64,000 nucleotides of DNA from Oopsacas minuta (Eukaryota > Porifera > Hexactinellida > Lyssacinosida > Leucopsacidae): contig JAKMXF010000222.1 of NCBI GenBank assembly GCA_024704765.1, positions 744,001-808,000 on the forward strand, written 5' to 3'. The notes under the pieces are model-generated. The model was given only the letters and a program-made list of their open reading frames with translations, had not been told where the DNA came from and searched no databases. Of this stretch, positions 23,121 to 34,870 are shown in pieces. Within the stretch, counting starts at the first letter, position 1; each line of letters starts with the position of its first letter. The position numbers were made by a program, and so were the translations under genes.

Positions 23121-26000
23121 CTAAAGGGGAGTACAAAACGACAAAATTAAGAAAGGTAAGAGACTTGGAAATATAATCGAAGTTGGTCAAACTGGAGAAA
23201 ACAACATTCTTAGTAGTAAATAGTCTATTCAGAAAAACGTTTCACAACTTTTTGATAAAGTGAAGTTAGTTGTTAAATAAGTCAGTGGATCACAACTTCA
23301 ATATTATAGGCCGCCAGACGTGTATGACTCACTTTTGGCGAAAATATATTTAGGGACATGAAGATAGAGGATCTTCCTATACCTGATTAAACACTAATTT
23401 ACTGATTTAGGAGTATGAAAATTTGGGAGGAGGAGGGATTGGAGCGTGCTCCGAATAAACAACATAACTCCGTGTTATAGACCCAGGTAGAAAATAAACT
23501 CTTACAAAATCTTCAATGATATATAATACTAGTATATGTAATTGCAATTGATATTTCAACAATTAATAATATTTTGGACTGCTCATGATGTGCGGCTAGA
23601 AAATGCTGAACCATTCGACGAAATTAATCATGTTGAAGCATGCTAAAGTCATTTCCTATGAATCAGGAATTTGCTTAGACCACCACAGAGCTGCAAAAGG
23701 GTCAACAAACGTGATCAATGATCTACTTGACATAACTGAAGTCCAATAGAAAATTTCAAACTAAACACTTTCAAACGGTACATATAGTTACTAGAGGGTG
23801 TGTAATGTGACTTGACAGCCCTATTCATTTGTATTGAAAAGTGTGACACAGGAAGGGGGCGAAATTTTGGGAATTTTGTATTACTAAATTAGCGTTTATA
23901 TACCCTTCGCAAATATACATACATTCCGATTTTTCCCACTACATGAATTAGATTGAATTCGGAAGATCTTCTGACATCCCACTATTCCCCTTATAATTGC
24001 AATGCAATTCTCCTTTTAGGAGAGTGTTTCGAGTGAATTTGTATAGCCACTTCCTCTAACGAGGGGATATTGAATGAGAATTAATTTTTATACTATCTCC
24101 TAATGGTTATCAGTTGAATATAAACTTTGTACAAAATTCAACCTGATAAATCAAAGATTTCAATTGATCATTGCTATAAATACTTGTTTTTAAACAAATG
24201 TAGCCCAAAAATAAATAATAATATAATATTTCACCTTGAATTACACCTTATAGAGGTAAATGTTAATGTTAGAAGGCATTGTTAATCTTTAAGTATTTCC
24301 TATTTAGTACTCCCCGCTTATAGAAGTTCGTTGCAATGAAAATGAACGAATTAAGAACAAATATCCTTGCAAAACAACGTTGATAAAAATGAGAATAAAA
24401 GAAAAAGTGTGAGAGGTATTATAACTAAAAGTATTTTCGATTACAGAAATTCAATTTCAATTAGCTGGGAAATATGACAAGTATGAAATTAACAGAATAT
24501 TCGACCAGCAGTAGTTCAACGACGAATTTGACTAATTTACTATAGTCAGAATGAAAATATTGTTGGACCATTGAAAGATGAGATACGGACGTCTCGGAAA
24601 ATGAATTTATATTTTATAAACTTTAATTTTTTTAATAGAAATTGGTGCTACTTAACAGAAGTCCACATATGAATTTAGTATTCTTAAACAAATTATTCAT
24701 CCTGAAATCATGGGAACGCATTCCTGCTGTATGGACGTTTAGGTATTTAAAATATTACGTTAAAATAGTCAAAGAGTTTTGAGATATTTAGTTTTGAAAA
24801 ACTGTCTTCTTTGAGCCGAGTTCTATTAGATTTGTACTAACACAAATTTAATGAAACATTATAGTAACGCATTAGATTATTGCCGACATCAACTGTTTGA
24901 TGTAATACGAAATGATTTGTGAATTTAAATATAGTTTTCTTTATTGGTGAAGTGATATTAAATTCAATAAACACGAAACCATTCATCAATATACACAAAA
25001 TACATCAAATTATATGATTATATGATCCTTGCATAGTCTTGATTTGTAGTGTTACGAATTAATGTATTTAGTTGTTGTGTACCTCACAAGTAGGCAACAG
25101 AAGTTATGTAGCCATAAGGACTCACATATATATTCTAGGTTAGATTATTTATCTTCACTTTTACTGTTATCAAAATCTATTTCTATCGTTCTTACTTGTC
25201 CCTTTCATTGTTCATCGCTCGTAGGGTGTATGATATTGCTTCAGATATAAGCTGTGTTGCACAACATTAAAGGAGCGCGCTCGATTTATGATTCAGGAGC
25301 GGCGCTCTATTTTTGAAAGAGCGCGATCCTATTTTATGCAAACAATTTACAAATTTCATTGTTATTCTGCTTCAAATTCAGTATTCTTGCTATAAAATTG
25401 GATGTTGGGACAATTTGGCATAATTCATAATTTATTGAAATGGCTTGACGTTGCACATTTATTAATTTCCCGTATGTACAATGGTTAAATTCAATCTAGA
25501 TAACTTAAAATACAAATCTCATGTTATTCTGAAAGAATGAAAAGGAAAGTAATTGGAGCGAGAGGCGGAGTAGGGAGCGTAGGTGGAAGCAAGTTCCCTT
25601 TCAGCGCGATCAAAAAATTAGGAGCGCTTAATGCTTTGCTGTCTTGTTAGTACTTTCCAGCTAATGCACCTGCCAATGGTTGTCCCTACCTTCACTAGTC
25701 CGGGCCTATATGGGTCAGAGGTGAAGATTTTTCAAATTTCCCACCCCTGGGCCATTTCAAATGTCAAATACCCTGTCTTTTCTCTTATTTAGGTTGCTAG
25801 GGACAAAATAATCTTTACTTATGTAATGTTATAAGTCTAGATATCAAATGCTCGCATAATTTGGGGTCAATTCTCCCATAAATCGTCACTTATTGCCAGA
25901 CCCGCCTGGAGGATCTGGATAAAACTATTGATAAGTGCATGATGAGTATGCTAATAGAGGTAAATATGGAAACAAAAACATAAATAGCTCAGCGATACTA

Positions 26001-27317
26001 CAGGGTGCCTCAAAAGTTCGGCAACAAAATATAAATGTAATTCTTGGCATGTAGCATATAACCAAGACTTATATTTTGTTAAGAAAATGTTATTATGTCT
26101 AACTATCATATACGAAAATATTTTGGCTTTACTTGCTTTCAAATCTATTCCCTGGCTTTCAGACTATCTTTAAGTCTGGACAGAAAAAATTTGCAGCCCC
26201 GAGCGAACTCATCCTGATAAAATTCACACCAAGCTTTCTTTAACGCTCGTTTTAGTGCTGGAATACTGTTGTGGGATCTATTGTTTACTAGTGTCTCTAG
26301 ACTTCCCACAAATAATAATCACAAGGGTTTAGGTCAGGACTTGAAGGGGGCCATTCGTCACGGTTCAAAAACCCTGGGATCTTACTTGACAACTAATCTT
26401 GAGATATTTTAGCGGTATGAGCTGGTACACCATCTTGTTGAAATAGCCATGCCTTGTTTTTATGAAGGTCAAACCAATTGCTAAGACATGTTTCTCCAGT
26501 ATAAAATCTTTGTATACCTGTGCATTAATATTCTACCTTCGGGTATGAATGCTAAAGGAGTTTTCTCAAAACTGAATTTCCCGCCCAAACCAGAATACTT
26601 TTGAGGTGTCGCGATTTCTGGACACTTCTAAAGTTTTCTGGGATGTCATTAAGTGTTAAGGAATAAACCAGCGAATTTTGAGAGTTCCACTTCTCCTTAG
26701 TACAGAAGATCTTCTCATTGAAAATACAATTGAATCACTGTTGATATTTTTGAGTCGATCCAGCAGTCTACGACATCTTTGGATTCTCTTTTAAATTACC
26801 TGGCGATTAAGAGACTCTACTCTACTTCGTTTGAAACATTTCATACCTAAGTCTTTCTTGATCATTCGTCGAGCATATTCCTTATCTATTCCTACCTTTT
26901 CGGCGACTTTTCGGTGGGACATCGTGGGCCGACGAGTTAAAATCTGACCAACCTCTTTCTTGCTAGCAGGAGTCCTAATTGTTCTTGGCCGACCTGATCC
27001 TTGCTTATCTACGATATCGCCTGTCTCAATTTATCGTTTTATCGTGTGGGATATCAACGATGGTGAAAATTTCGGTGAACCAAGGGCTTTTAGAATTTGA
27101 TTCTGCTTCTTACCATTTAGAAATAAATGAATAATAGCCGACCTCTTCTGTTGTAGTCCAGATATGCCAGACAAAACAATAGACTAGAATTGAACTATCA
27201 CAGTATATTGAATATATTATATAGCCTTGTTCATAGTATGAATTTAACAGCAATTGAATTATGGTTTGATACAAAAAATTGGTGTAAAAATTTGTTGCAG
27301 AACCTTTGGGCACCATG
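26001..27317 (-). mobile_element. DD37D mariner-like element, full length, decayed
   Basis: The element is 1317 bp. The ends are inverted repeats: cagggtgcctcaaaagttcg at 26001 and the complement of catggtgcccaaaggttc ending at 27317, with one indel; both continue into gcaacaaa. TA stands on both sides (25999-26000 and 27318-27319). The minus strand encodes a relic transposase. Confidence 0.85.
26140..27170 (-). pseudogene. DD37D transposase relic
   Basis: Read on the minus strand in shifting frames with several stops. In order: KKQNQILKALGSPKFSP (first helix-turn-helix), GSGRPRTIRTPASKKEV (the GRPR linker between the two DNA-binding helices), RKVAEKVGIDKEYARRM (second helix-turn-helix), then WLFQQDGVPAHTAK with the second catalytic Asp and WPPSSPDLNPCDYYLWE with the third, 37 residues apart. 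That spacing is the DD37D type, known from insects, nematodes and other invertebrates. At least one in-frame stop sits between these two Asp codons and more follow it. It is too damaged to give a long open frame and would be missed by an ORF scan. Confidence 0.82.
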
Positions 27318-28051
27318 TAAGTACAGTTTTTTGTATTAGCTTTTCTATCATCAAGATCAACGAAAGGTCATTCTTTAAAGAAAGTCACCATTTCGAATGA
27401 GGGCACGGAGTTTTTGTATTACTAAAAACTGTACTAGCTCAGCAATATATAAAGAATCAGATATAGAAATACATAACGAGGGGTAGGACAGAGGAGTACG
27501 GCCTGAATTTACTTAATTATTATATATAAGTAGTCCATGGCCTCCATTACACCCGGTTTAATTGGAGATTATAGAGGTTAGCGGTTTGTTGTTACCCTAG
27601 AAGCGAGACTCAAGTGTATCTACAATCACTAAGCCCTCCAAGAATTTCAAATACACGTAGAATAGAACACAACCAACTTCTGTTGTAACAAACTTCAAAA
27701 TACGTTCCTCCAGGCCTGATATAAGAGCTTCAGTTAGGAATACATGCAAGTATTGTGGACATCATTTAAGACATTGGCACCCAGTTTTAGCAAACAAAAT
27801 CAAACCTGGGAGGTTACCATACGAAATTGTTGCTCCATATATGTAAATTTTACATGAATACAGTCTAGCTCAAAGCCTGGGAAGTCCATAGACTCCAGAA
27901 TTCCCTAAGGTATCAAGTCATTTTAACCCGATTTAGCGGAATAAAAATGTTAGCCCGATTAACGGAGTTATTCAACACTTTGTATGGTTCTATATTTCTG
28001 GGCAAGTGGCCCGATTAAACGCTGGCTCTATTAGTCTGCTTTTGTTCCAGA

Positions 28052-29044
28052 TGGTAAGCTTAGCTGTATGGGAACTGGCGTTATCAATTAAAATCTTAAT
28101 TCCTCGAGTTCCGGTTTTCGGGCGGTACTTTTCTATATTTTTATCAAGTTTGGAAGCACTTGCACTGTAAAGAAAGTAACAGTAACAGCCTTGTCACTCT
28201 CACAAGGGAATTGCAAGACAATTCCATGACTACTGAAGAAGATGGGACACATAATCTTAGGTTTTCTGAAGTCGGGCCTAGGAATTTTTCCGGTTGTTCG
28301 TTGCCCCTCACCCATGATCGCTTCTTATACTTGCTATATGGTGTTGAATAGTAGACCCACGTCTCGTCACCAGTAATAATCTCTGTTAGGCGTCTAGAAT
28401 CGCAGTTCTCATAAGTTCCCAAGAGTTTCTTGGAAAAAATCAGTCGTGTCAACCTTTGATTCTTACTGAGCTTATGCGGGACCCATTTCCCACAAATCGA
28501 TTGGTAGCCAAGCTCAGTCGTCAGAATTATATGAATAGCTCCCGATAAGATCTCAATTCCTTGTTCTAACTGATTGACAGCAATGCACTTGTCTTCCATG
28601 ATAGTGCTTTCAATCAGTGCGATGTTCTCTGAATTAGTGGCGGATAGCGGTCTTCCAGAACCAGGCAAATCTGTAACATCAGCATCACCAGATCTAAAAC
28701 GGGCAGCCCATCGCTATACAGTAGATCTGAAAGGCAATCCACACACAATATCTCCTGTAACTCGCTGAAGATCTGTACGGGCTGGATCTTGAGTATTGTG
28801 CGAAACTCTAAGTAAGCTCGCCATTTGAGGTTGAAATTATCATCCTTTGAAGCCATAAATTCAACAGTAGGTATGAATTGACTACACGTAATTATCTCAA
28901 AATTCATAATTTGTATTGAATAAGCTTGAAACTTTCAGTATATGGAGTTTAACTACATGGGCTTATAATATATGAAAGTTAGATATATTACTTGACTAAT
29001 TCCTGAGATATAACATGACTCGCAAGACTTATTGGACGCCCTGA
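28052..29044 (-). mobile_element. Truncated mariner, same family as 40545-41874
   Basis: The 5' tip is intact: the terminal repeat starts at 29044 (complement begins tcagggcgtccaataagt) beside TA at 29045-29046. The similarity with the 40.5-kb copy is high throughout and stops abruptly near 28052, just after the codons around the second catalytic Asp. About a quarter of the element, including the third Asp and the 3' terminal repeat, is missing. The adjoining sequence (28021-28050) is unrelated. Confidence 0.88.
28066..28853 (-). pseudogene. mariner transposase, 3'-truncated and frameshifted
   Basis: The ATG at 28853 opens MASKDDNFNLKWRAYLEF, the same start as in the copy at 40734. Frame changes occur near 28700, where the N-terminal helix-turn-helix frame runs into the one with PGSGRPLSAT, and near 28300, after WVRGNEQ. 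The first catalytic Asp in ITGDETWVYYSTPY and the WVPHKLS motif are present. The reading frame is lost at the truncation soon after the second Asp. It cannot make a working transposase but would keep DNA-binding helices. Confidence 0.85.
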
Positions 29045-29159
29045 TACAAATATAATTCGAATAGTTGAAAATTGAACTGTGAAATCAAGCTCAGTATTTT
29101 GCGTTTATGGCATTAGCATTTTTCAAACAATTCAGCCTATTAGGTGATAAATTTAAATT

Positions 29160-29594
29160 TTTTGTTATCCACATGGTCCATCTAAATTACATTCAATGGG
29201 ATTATTTGGTAACAATGGAGCTCTTACGTGACTTTGGCTAGTAATCTCAACACTTCATACCTCGTGTAAAGGAAATACTAAATCTACTAGAAATTCGGAA
29301 ATGTTCAATTTTTGTACAGTCATGATGACGTCAGGAGATTTGGCATATTGTGGGGTACATACGATCCAAATTTCATTAATATATCATGTATACTGTCTGA
29401 GCAGTGGCAAATAATGTGATTTTTCGAAAACTCAAAAAGATGACAATGATGTCATAATTTCGTCATTGGTGAGAATTTTCGTCCAAGACTCGAACTTGTC
29501 CAAGCTAGGCCAAAAATACCCCTGTATGCCAAAAATCAGCCCTGAAGCTCTTCAAATTTCTTCAATCTATTCTAGAAATACAAACATATACATA
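29160..29594 (+). repeat. Dispersed repeat, two recognisable parts
   Basis: The part 29160-29340 (atggtccatctaaattac, then cagtcatgatgacgt) recurs at 63825-64000. The part 29395-29594 is dispersed repeat B (also at 15250-15450 inverted and 18815-19005). The two parts are adjacent here, so they may belong to one longer element. The DD37D transposon at 29595 is inserted at the TA that closes the repeat's catacata tail. Confidence 0.65.
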
Positions 29595-30902
29595 CAGGGT
29601 GACAATTAAGTTCTGATACATAGTTCCAATAGATCTGATACGTTCCCAATATATTATATTACCATTTCTATCATATATATTCTAACATATATGTCTTCCT
29701 GTTATGCTCAAACAGTAATCAAAATCTATATACGCATAAAATCAGAAATTTCAACATGGAAGTAAAGAGGTTAAAAATTATCTCATTATTTATGACCAGG
29801 GAGCACACAGAGCGAGATTTTGAAAAGGCTGACAAGTGAAAAGATCAACAGATTATTCATTTATCGTACTATTAAACGATATAACGATACCAAAAGTGTG
29901 GAGGACAAGCCTCGTTCTGGCCGACCGACTACAGTTCGTATGAGAGCACTAAGGGAAAAACTCCGCTGTAAAATCGGCCGAAATCCCAGGCGGTCAATCC
30001 GGAAGATGGCAAGGGAGTACTCTGTTAATCGCGAAACATTGCGAAAGGTGATACATGATGGCCTGGGACTTAAATCACTCTAACGGCAAACAGTTCATTA
30101 TCTCACTCCCACTCTTCGGGTAAAAAGACTTGAAAGGTGCAAAAGGCTTCTGCGGCGCCTCGTAAATGAAGATTATGAACAGGTATTGTTTTCGGACGAA
30201 AAGATTTTCACGGTAGAAGAAGCAACTAACCGTCAAAATGATAGAATTATTGCGTCGTCATGCAAGACATCCTTGAGAGCATTATATTCATTGATCAAGT
30301 GCAAAGACGCTTTCTGTGATGGTCTGGGCTGGGGTGTCCGCAGATTCTCGGACAAAATTGATTTTGTCCCACAAGGGGTCAAAATTAACTCGCAAACATA
30401 TAGAGAGTCGATTCTTGAGCCTGTAATCAAATCTGCTGGTTCATCCTTGTTCAAAAACACACCCTGGATATTCCAGCAGGACTCTGCGCCAGCGCATGCC
30501 TGGAAACCAACTCAATCCTGGCTTTTAGGGGAAAATATTGGCTTTTGTCCAAGGAAGAATGGCCTCCTTCAGGTCCGGATTTGAATCCACTTGACTATTC
30601 CATCTGGGGAACTTTACAGAGCAGAGCCTGCGCTACTCCGCATGGAAATTTGGAATCTCTGCGGAAGACTTTGATTACAGAATGGGAGAAAATTCCGCAA
30701 GAAGAACTCCGTAAATCTGTCCAACGGTTTCAAGGACGACTTAAAGCTGTAGTAAAGGCAAAAGGCGGTTATATCGAATAGAATTGGATAGGAAGATTTA
30801 TTATAATATGCTTTAACTGTCAGTGAAAATTTGGATTGAAGGAATAACTAGTTTAGGAAAAACCAGAGTATAATCGTGTATCAGAACTTAATTGTCACCC
30901 TG
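29595..30902 (+). mobile_element. DD37D mariner-like element with identical ends
   Basis: 1308 bp. The terminal inverted repeats 29595-29619 and 30878-30902 are 25 bp and fully identical (start cagggtgacaattaag), flanked by TA on both sides (29593-29594 and 30903-30904). It encodes one plus-strand transposase in broken frames. Perfect identity of the ends suggests that this copy is young or was under selection for mobility in trans until recently. Confidence 0.93.
29756..30781 (+). pseudogene. DD37D transposase, frameshifted
   Basis: Start at ATG 29756 (MEVKRLKIISLFMTRE). The frame shifts near 29830 to one that reads IYRTIKRYNDTKSVEDKPR, then SGRPTTVR (linker) and NPRRSIRKMAREYSVNR (second helix-turn-helix). 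A stop and shift near 30080-30180 precede the first catalytic Asp in LFSDEKIF. The second is in WIFQQDSAPAHAW; after another shift near 30545 follows WPPSGPDLNPLDYSIW with the third Asp. The spacing of the last two is 37 residues. The protein ends with KGGYIE and a stop, like the 49-kb relative. All three catalytic residues remain, so only a few indels separate it from an intact frame. Confidence 0.9.
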
Positions 30903-31199
30903 TATACATATCATAGCTACCATAATATGCCCAGCCCGGGTATTTACTTAGGTCCTCTTGATCTCTCCTAATTTGCTAAAGTTAGACTACACAATGTATT
31001 ATTGTTGGATAGGAAGTGGATTGATCATATTGCCTACTTAAAATATTTATGGATGTGAGTTATGTGGTATTCAAACCTTCCACATGTTTAATGTCCAAAT
31101 CTCGCTTCCAATTTGGGCTAGAAATGAGAAATGTGTTAGTACACAATGGGGATCCATAGGTAACGACTCCTTGAGTCAGATTGAACATATATAATTATA

Positions 31200-31650
31200 T
31201 TCACGATTACGTTACATTGATTTGAGTTATCATATCAAAATGTATTACAAGAGCATGAAAGTCAGGTATAAACTGTAAATACGCTACTAATTTGAGAATT
31301 AGTTTCACGATTATTGGGTTATGTTGGATAAACATAAAATGTGTCATCCATGTTCCCTACTGTAACTCAAGAACGAGTCAACTGTATCATGACAATATTC
31401 CAATATCTTGTATAAAATTTACATAGATAATTTCACACATTAACCCGGAAATAAAAGATGCAATATTTTACATGGGCCATTACAAGCTGTCAAACAATGG
31501 CAGATTTTACAAAATACATGCTTACTAGTCAAATATTTTGGCACATTCCCGAATATGTTAGCATATAATAGTTGATAATTTGTTGTACTACAAATGCGCA
31601 ATACATATTTATTCGGGCAAAAAGCGATATTTTGGCAGTATCAACATAAC
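31200..31650 (+). repeat. Single arm of the foldback palindrome family
   Basis: Matches the right arm of the palindrome at 17714-18613 in order and orientation: attcacgattac, gttatcatatcaaaatg, aaaatgtgtcatcc, ctgtaactcaagaa, gcttactag, gcatataatagttgataatt, tactacaaat, tatttattcggg. No inverted partner was found within about 1 kb on either side, so this is either a solo arm or a copy whose partner has been lost. Confidence 0.65.
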
Positions 31651-32103
31651 GTGGAAAGGTGTAAAAACACATAACTCACATTCCACAAATATTGTAGGAA
31701 TTGCGTTTTAACTTTTAATAGTATAGATCTGTGAAAAATTGTAGTGCTCAACAATTTCTCCCACACAGTACACGATAAGTTATCAAAAGTATTATTAGAC
31801 GACATAAGACATTCAAAACAATAAAAATCTCTATCCCTAAAATTACTATAGTATTAACCAAATTTGGATGAAAACCGAAATTAAGTAATGAAAAACAGCA
31901 CCTTAACAAAAATTAATAGCGGTACCACTAAATCTACTTGGTTACGATTTAAAATTTAGATGATAAAAAATACGACAATACCGTAAAAGAGTACAAAAAG
32001 TTTGTATAATGAATAGAAATATTTATTTCGTTTTAAGTTAAGCGTTAAACGAACGCTTTAACAAGCTTACAAGTTACAGCATATATAAATAGCATATTCT
32101 AAC

Positions 32104-32344
32104 CTTATTAGGACACTGCTCCTTCTCAAATTCGTCAGGAATGGCAATTTGATCGCAATTGATATACTTCATCTTACCAGGGTTGGTAAACTTCAGCTGG
32201 GTACATCTCTTAATATAATTCTGAGAAGCATTGAATGAACGTAGTGTACTATCCTCGGTAAATTCAGTATGTTCCAAGATTTGTATTGCAATAAGACAAT
32301 CTTCGTCTTGAAATGTGATTTGTCCCCAGTATAAGAAATGATCT
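32104..32344 (-). CDS. RhoGAPp190: RhoGAPp190-like gene, exon 2
   Basis: 241 bp between acceptor cttgatttag and donor AATAAG/gttaga. The first base completes the split Gln codon 63; codons 64-143 follow and the exon ends on a codon boundary. DHFLYWGQITFQDEDC followed by ILEHTEFTEDST matches DHFLYWGEV and IVEQTEFIDDQT of p190 RhoGAP almost position by position, and NYIKRCTQLKFTNPGKMKY matches PYIKRAAATKLASAEKLMY. This region forms the insert between the P-loop and the central strand that is characteristic of the p190 GTPase domain and separates it from ordinary small GTPases. Confidence 0.9.
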
Positions 32345-33903
32345 CTAAATCAAGAATAAAGTAAATACAGGGCGTCGATAGTCGAATTCGTCTCAACCCG
32401 TGTTATGGGGAAATCGAATACGCTGATTCCGAATTTTACGATTTCAAGTTACTCAAATCTAAATTATTGTTGTTGTTATAAAAAAATTTCGAAGTATGAA
32501 GTGCCGAGCTTCACACAAACACGAAGTGTTCAAAAGGTGGTGCTGCCGCGGAGCGGGAACAAACGAAGCAAGCTCGTTAGAGATAAAACGAGAAGTTATA
32601 ATACGAGATAGATATAGTAAATCGTATATACTAATGAGAGTAGCAATAACAGTGAGCATTTTCTAACAATATAAGAAATAATTAAAGTGAAAAATACTGA
32701 TTTGTGATTCCAACTTGCATGAAGAATTGTGTAAAGGCCTTTATTGAAACAATATAATATTCACAAATCTGATAAATGATACAAATACTACACACTCGAG
32801 CAGTAAACGACTTTATAAGTGGTGCAACTCATTGTCAATAATTTTAATGATATAGATTTATGGTAGAAATTGGTACATCGTGAAAATTAAACATAGTTAA
32901 TCATGAAATTTTTGGTCCAACGGTAACAATTTCCAGGGAAAGAAAGTTCTCGCGTTTGATCAATATTTTAGAGTAGAGCCGTGAGATTTACCCAAGGCAT
33001 ATATTCCATCAGCCCCTGGACCCCTCAGACTATGCTAGTTTTTGTCCTTTCTGAAAGACCAGCACGCCCCTGATTGCGAATACAGTTTTGATTGAAACTT
33101 CTGGGTCAAACTAGCCTCGTATATCTTACCACCAACGTTGAAATATCCGATATCACTTGAATTCCGTCCATTTGGACAATAACATGTTTTTCAGCATCAC
33201 AGAAAGAATGAGTTTTTGTTTGAGGAAGGTAAGTAGCCACTTTCAAGGCCAGATGAGGAATATAACTTAACTAGAGAATTTACAAGAGGAAGAGTTAGAC
33301 AAGGCATTTGCTGAAGATATTTATAACATGCTGGAGAAATCAGATGTGTTCTGAGGGCCAATATTTGTGTTAGTACATTATATCTACGCCTGTTTTGAGG
33401 AACAAGGCTGTTTTTTAACTGGCATTGTATGAATTGCAGTCTTGAAAGTTCTGGATAATCAGGTAATCCTAGATTGATTAATTAGTTTGTAAAGTGTTTA
33501 TGACCTGTTGAATATGGTCTATTGCTAAAGAAATATGGGTAGCATTCGTCTCAGAAATATCAGATTAACTGGGATGTGCTGATTTAGATGCTTCACCAGG
33601 TATAGTTTCTATTTGTCGAATTTCGCTTAATGAGGTTAGAGAAAGCAAACAAGGTTCTCCATTACAATAAGCTCTACAGATAGATCGGAATGTGATGTCA
33701 AGTACATATTTACAAGGATATCACTATTTACAAGACTTGGGCGCATAAAAACGATAGTATTTGGCTCAGGATGCCATAATGACCATGTTTTAGACAAGGA
33801 AAGCAAAGGTAATTGGTCTGAAATATTTGAAAACTGCAAATTTGAACTTATCTATCTCTTCAGCTTCTGATTTCAAGCCAAGTGTCAAAGTTAGTTGAAT
33901 AGT

Positions 33904-34146
33904 TCATCTTTCTCTTAATTCTAGGGGACGCCTGCGCTTAGTATTAAATTGGTAAAATGGACAAGCGAGTAGAAACGCTGGTATAGCGCCATCTTTCAGC
34001 TTGGGGATGACTCGAGGGATTTCACGAAAGTTTACACCTCCGTTTGGAACTTTGTGACTGTCTTCTACATCCTCTCCGCGAAAATGTTTAACACAAACAT
34101 AAACAGACTTCAATTCAACTAAATCATTCCTCCGAAGAGTTCTAAC
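33904..34146 (-). CDS. THAP-domain C-terminal half, exon-like, partial
   Basis: An uninterrupted minus-strand frame of 80 codons behind an acceptor-like ttcttag. It encodes SVYVCVKHFRGEDVE with the C-x2-H pair of a THAP zinc finger, then VPNGGVNFREIPRVIPKLK and the closing motif DGAIPAFLLACPFY, followed by a basic tail and a stop. The N-terminal half with the first Cys pair would have to be on an upstream exon at a higher coordinate; I did not find it. It lies in an intron of the RhoGAPp190-like gene in the same orientation. It may be a remnant of a THAP transposase or a small nested THAP gene. The related fragment at 429-668 is frameshifted, this one is not. Confidence 0.5.
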   Translation of the reverse strand, partial: VRTLRRNDLVELKSVYVCVKHFRGEDVEDSHKVPNGGVNFREIPRVIPKLKDGAIPAFLLACPFYQFNTKRRRPLELRER

Positions 34147-34435
34147 CTAAGAATATCTGAGTTCAGGTGGTTAATTAGGTCATTTGAATACAGATACAGT
34201 TTCGTGAGTAGATTTTTAGTTACTTTTGCACCCATGAGCGAAGCAGCAATTAGGCATTATTTTTAGCACTCAACAGTGGTAAATGCTAAACTAAGCAGAA
34301 AAAAGTTAATAAAGTACTAGATACGGATAATACAAGCATATGCACAAGGAAAAAGATCAAGAGTGACAGAATTCGAACAGCAAATGAGTATATGGATATC
34401 TATAGGACTTCTTAATAATTTTTCTAATGTATTTA

Positions 34436-34500
34436 TATACGAGCCTTTGGCCCGTCGCTTCGCGATGAACTCGGCGCATTGCGCCTCGAGGTATTCTGCG
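34436..34500. repeat. GC-rich dispersed repeat C, copy 1
   Basis: The words gagcctttggcccgtcgctt and gaactcggcgcattgcgcc recur inverted at 53677-53750. The segment stands out by its base composition. It is followed by the ggacaaacaaacagac tail that also ends the repeats at 34600-34870 and 51900-52166. Confidence 0.7.
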
Positions 34501-34599
34501 GACAAACAAACAGACAAACAACAATTAAGATTTAATAATATTGATGTTGTTTACAATATTAAGACTCAGCATACTCGATTACCCCTAGATAGTCGTTGA

Positions 34600-34870
34600 A
34601 AGTATGATTCTTTTTCAATTTTGAAATTTGTTTACTTTATATTCATAACAACAATAAATTTACATATGATTAATCCAAAAATGTTAAAATCGGATTCAGC
34701 ATGTTTGATATAATTAGTGATGTTTTTTTGAATTCTTTTTACTTCCATGATAACACGATAAAAACATAGTTGTGCGACAATTTTAAAATTGCATACCGTA
34801 AATCCTTCCTTAACAACGGACAAACAAATAAACAAACAGATAAACAATAATTGAGATTTAATAATATAGA
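34600..34870. repeat. Dispersed repeat D, copy 1
   Basis: Matches 51900-52166 in order: tttactttatattcat, aacaataaatttacatatga, atcggattcag, gaattctttttacttcc, aaaattgcatacc, aatccttccttaacaacggac, then an acaaacaaataaacaa tail. A partial copy is at 51600-51705. The tail of CAAA-type repeats suggests a retroposed SINE-like element, but I see no tRNA-like head. Confidence 0.65.

Larger units (their letters stand above)
23121..32103 (-). other. Intron 2 of the RhoGAPp190-like gene
   Basis: 8983 bp. It holds a DD37D element (26001-27317), a truncated mariner (28052-29044), dispersed repeats (29160-29594), a second DD37D element (29595-30902) and a single palindrome-family arm (31200-31650), described separately. 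In 23121-26000 I see nothing except a few GC-rich words (gagcgcgctc, gagcgcgat near 25270-25330 and 25600). 27318-28051 and 31651-32103 are featureless. Confidence 0.65.

Noticed and set aside
25267-25660. Transposon ends around the gagcgcgctc and gagcgcgat words
   Set aside because: Inverted agreement is limited to about 10 bases, and no target duplication or coding relic was found.
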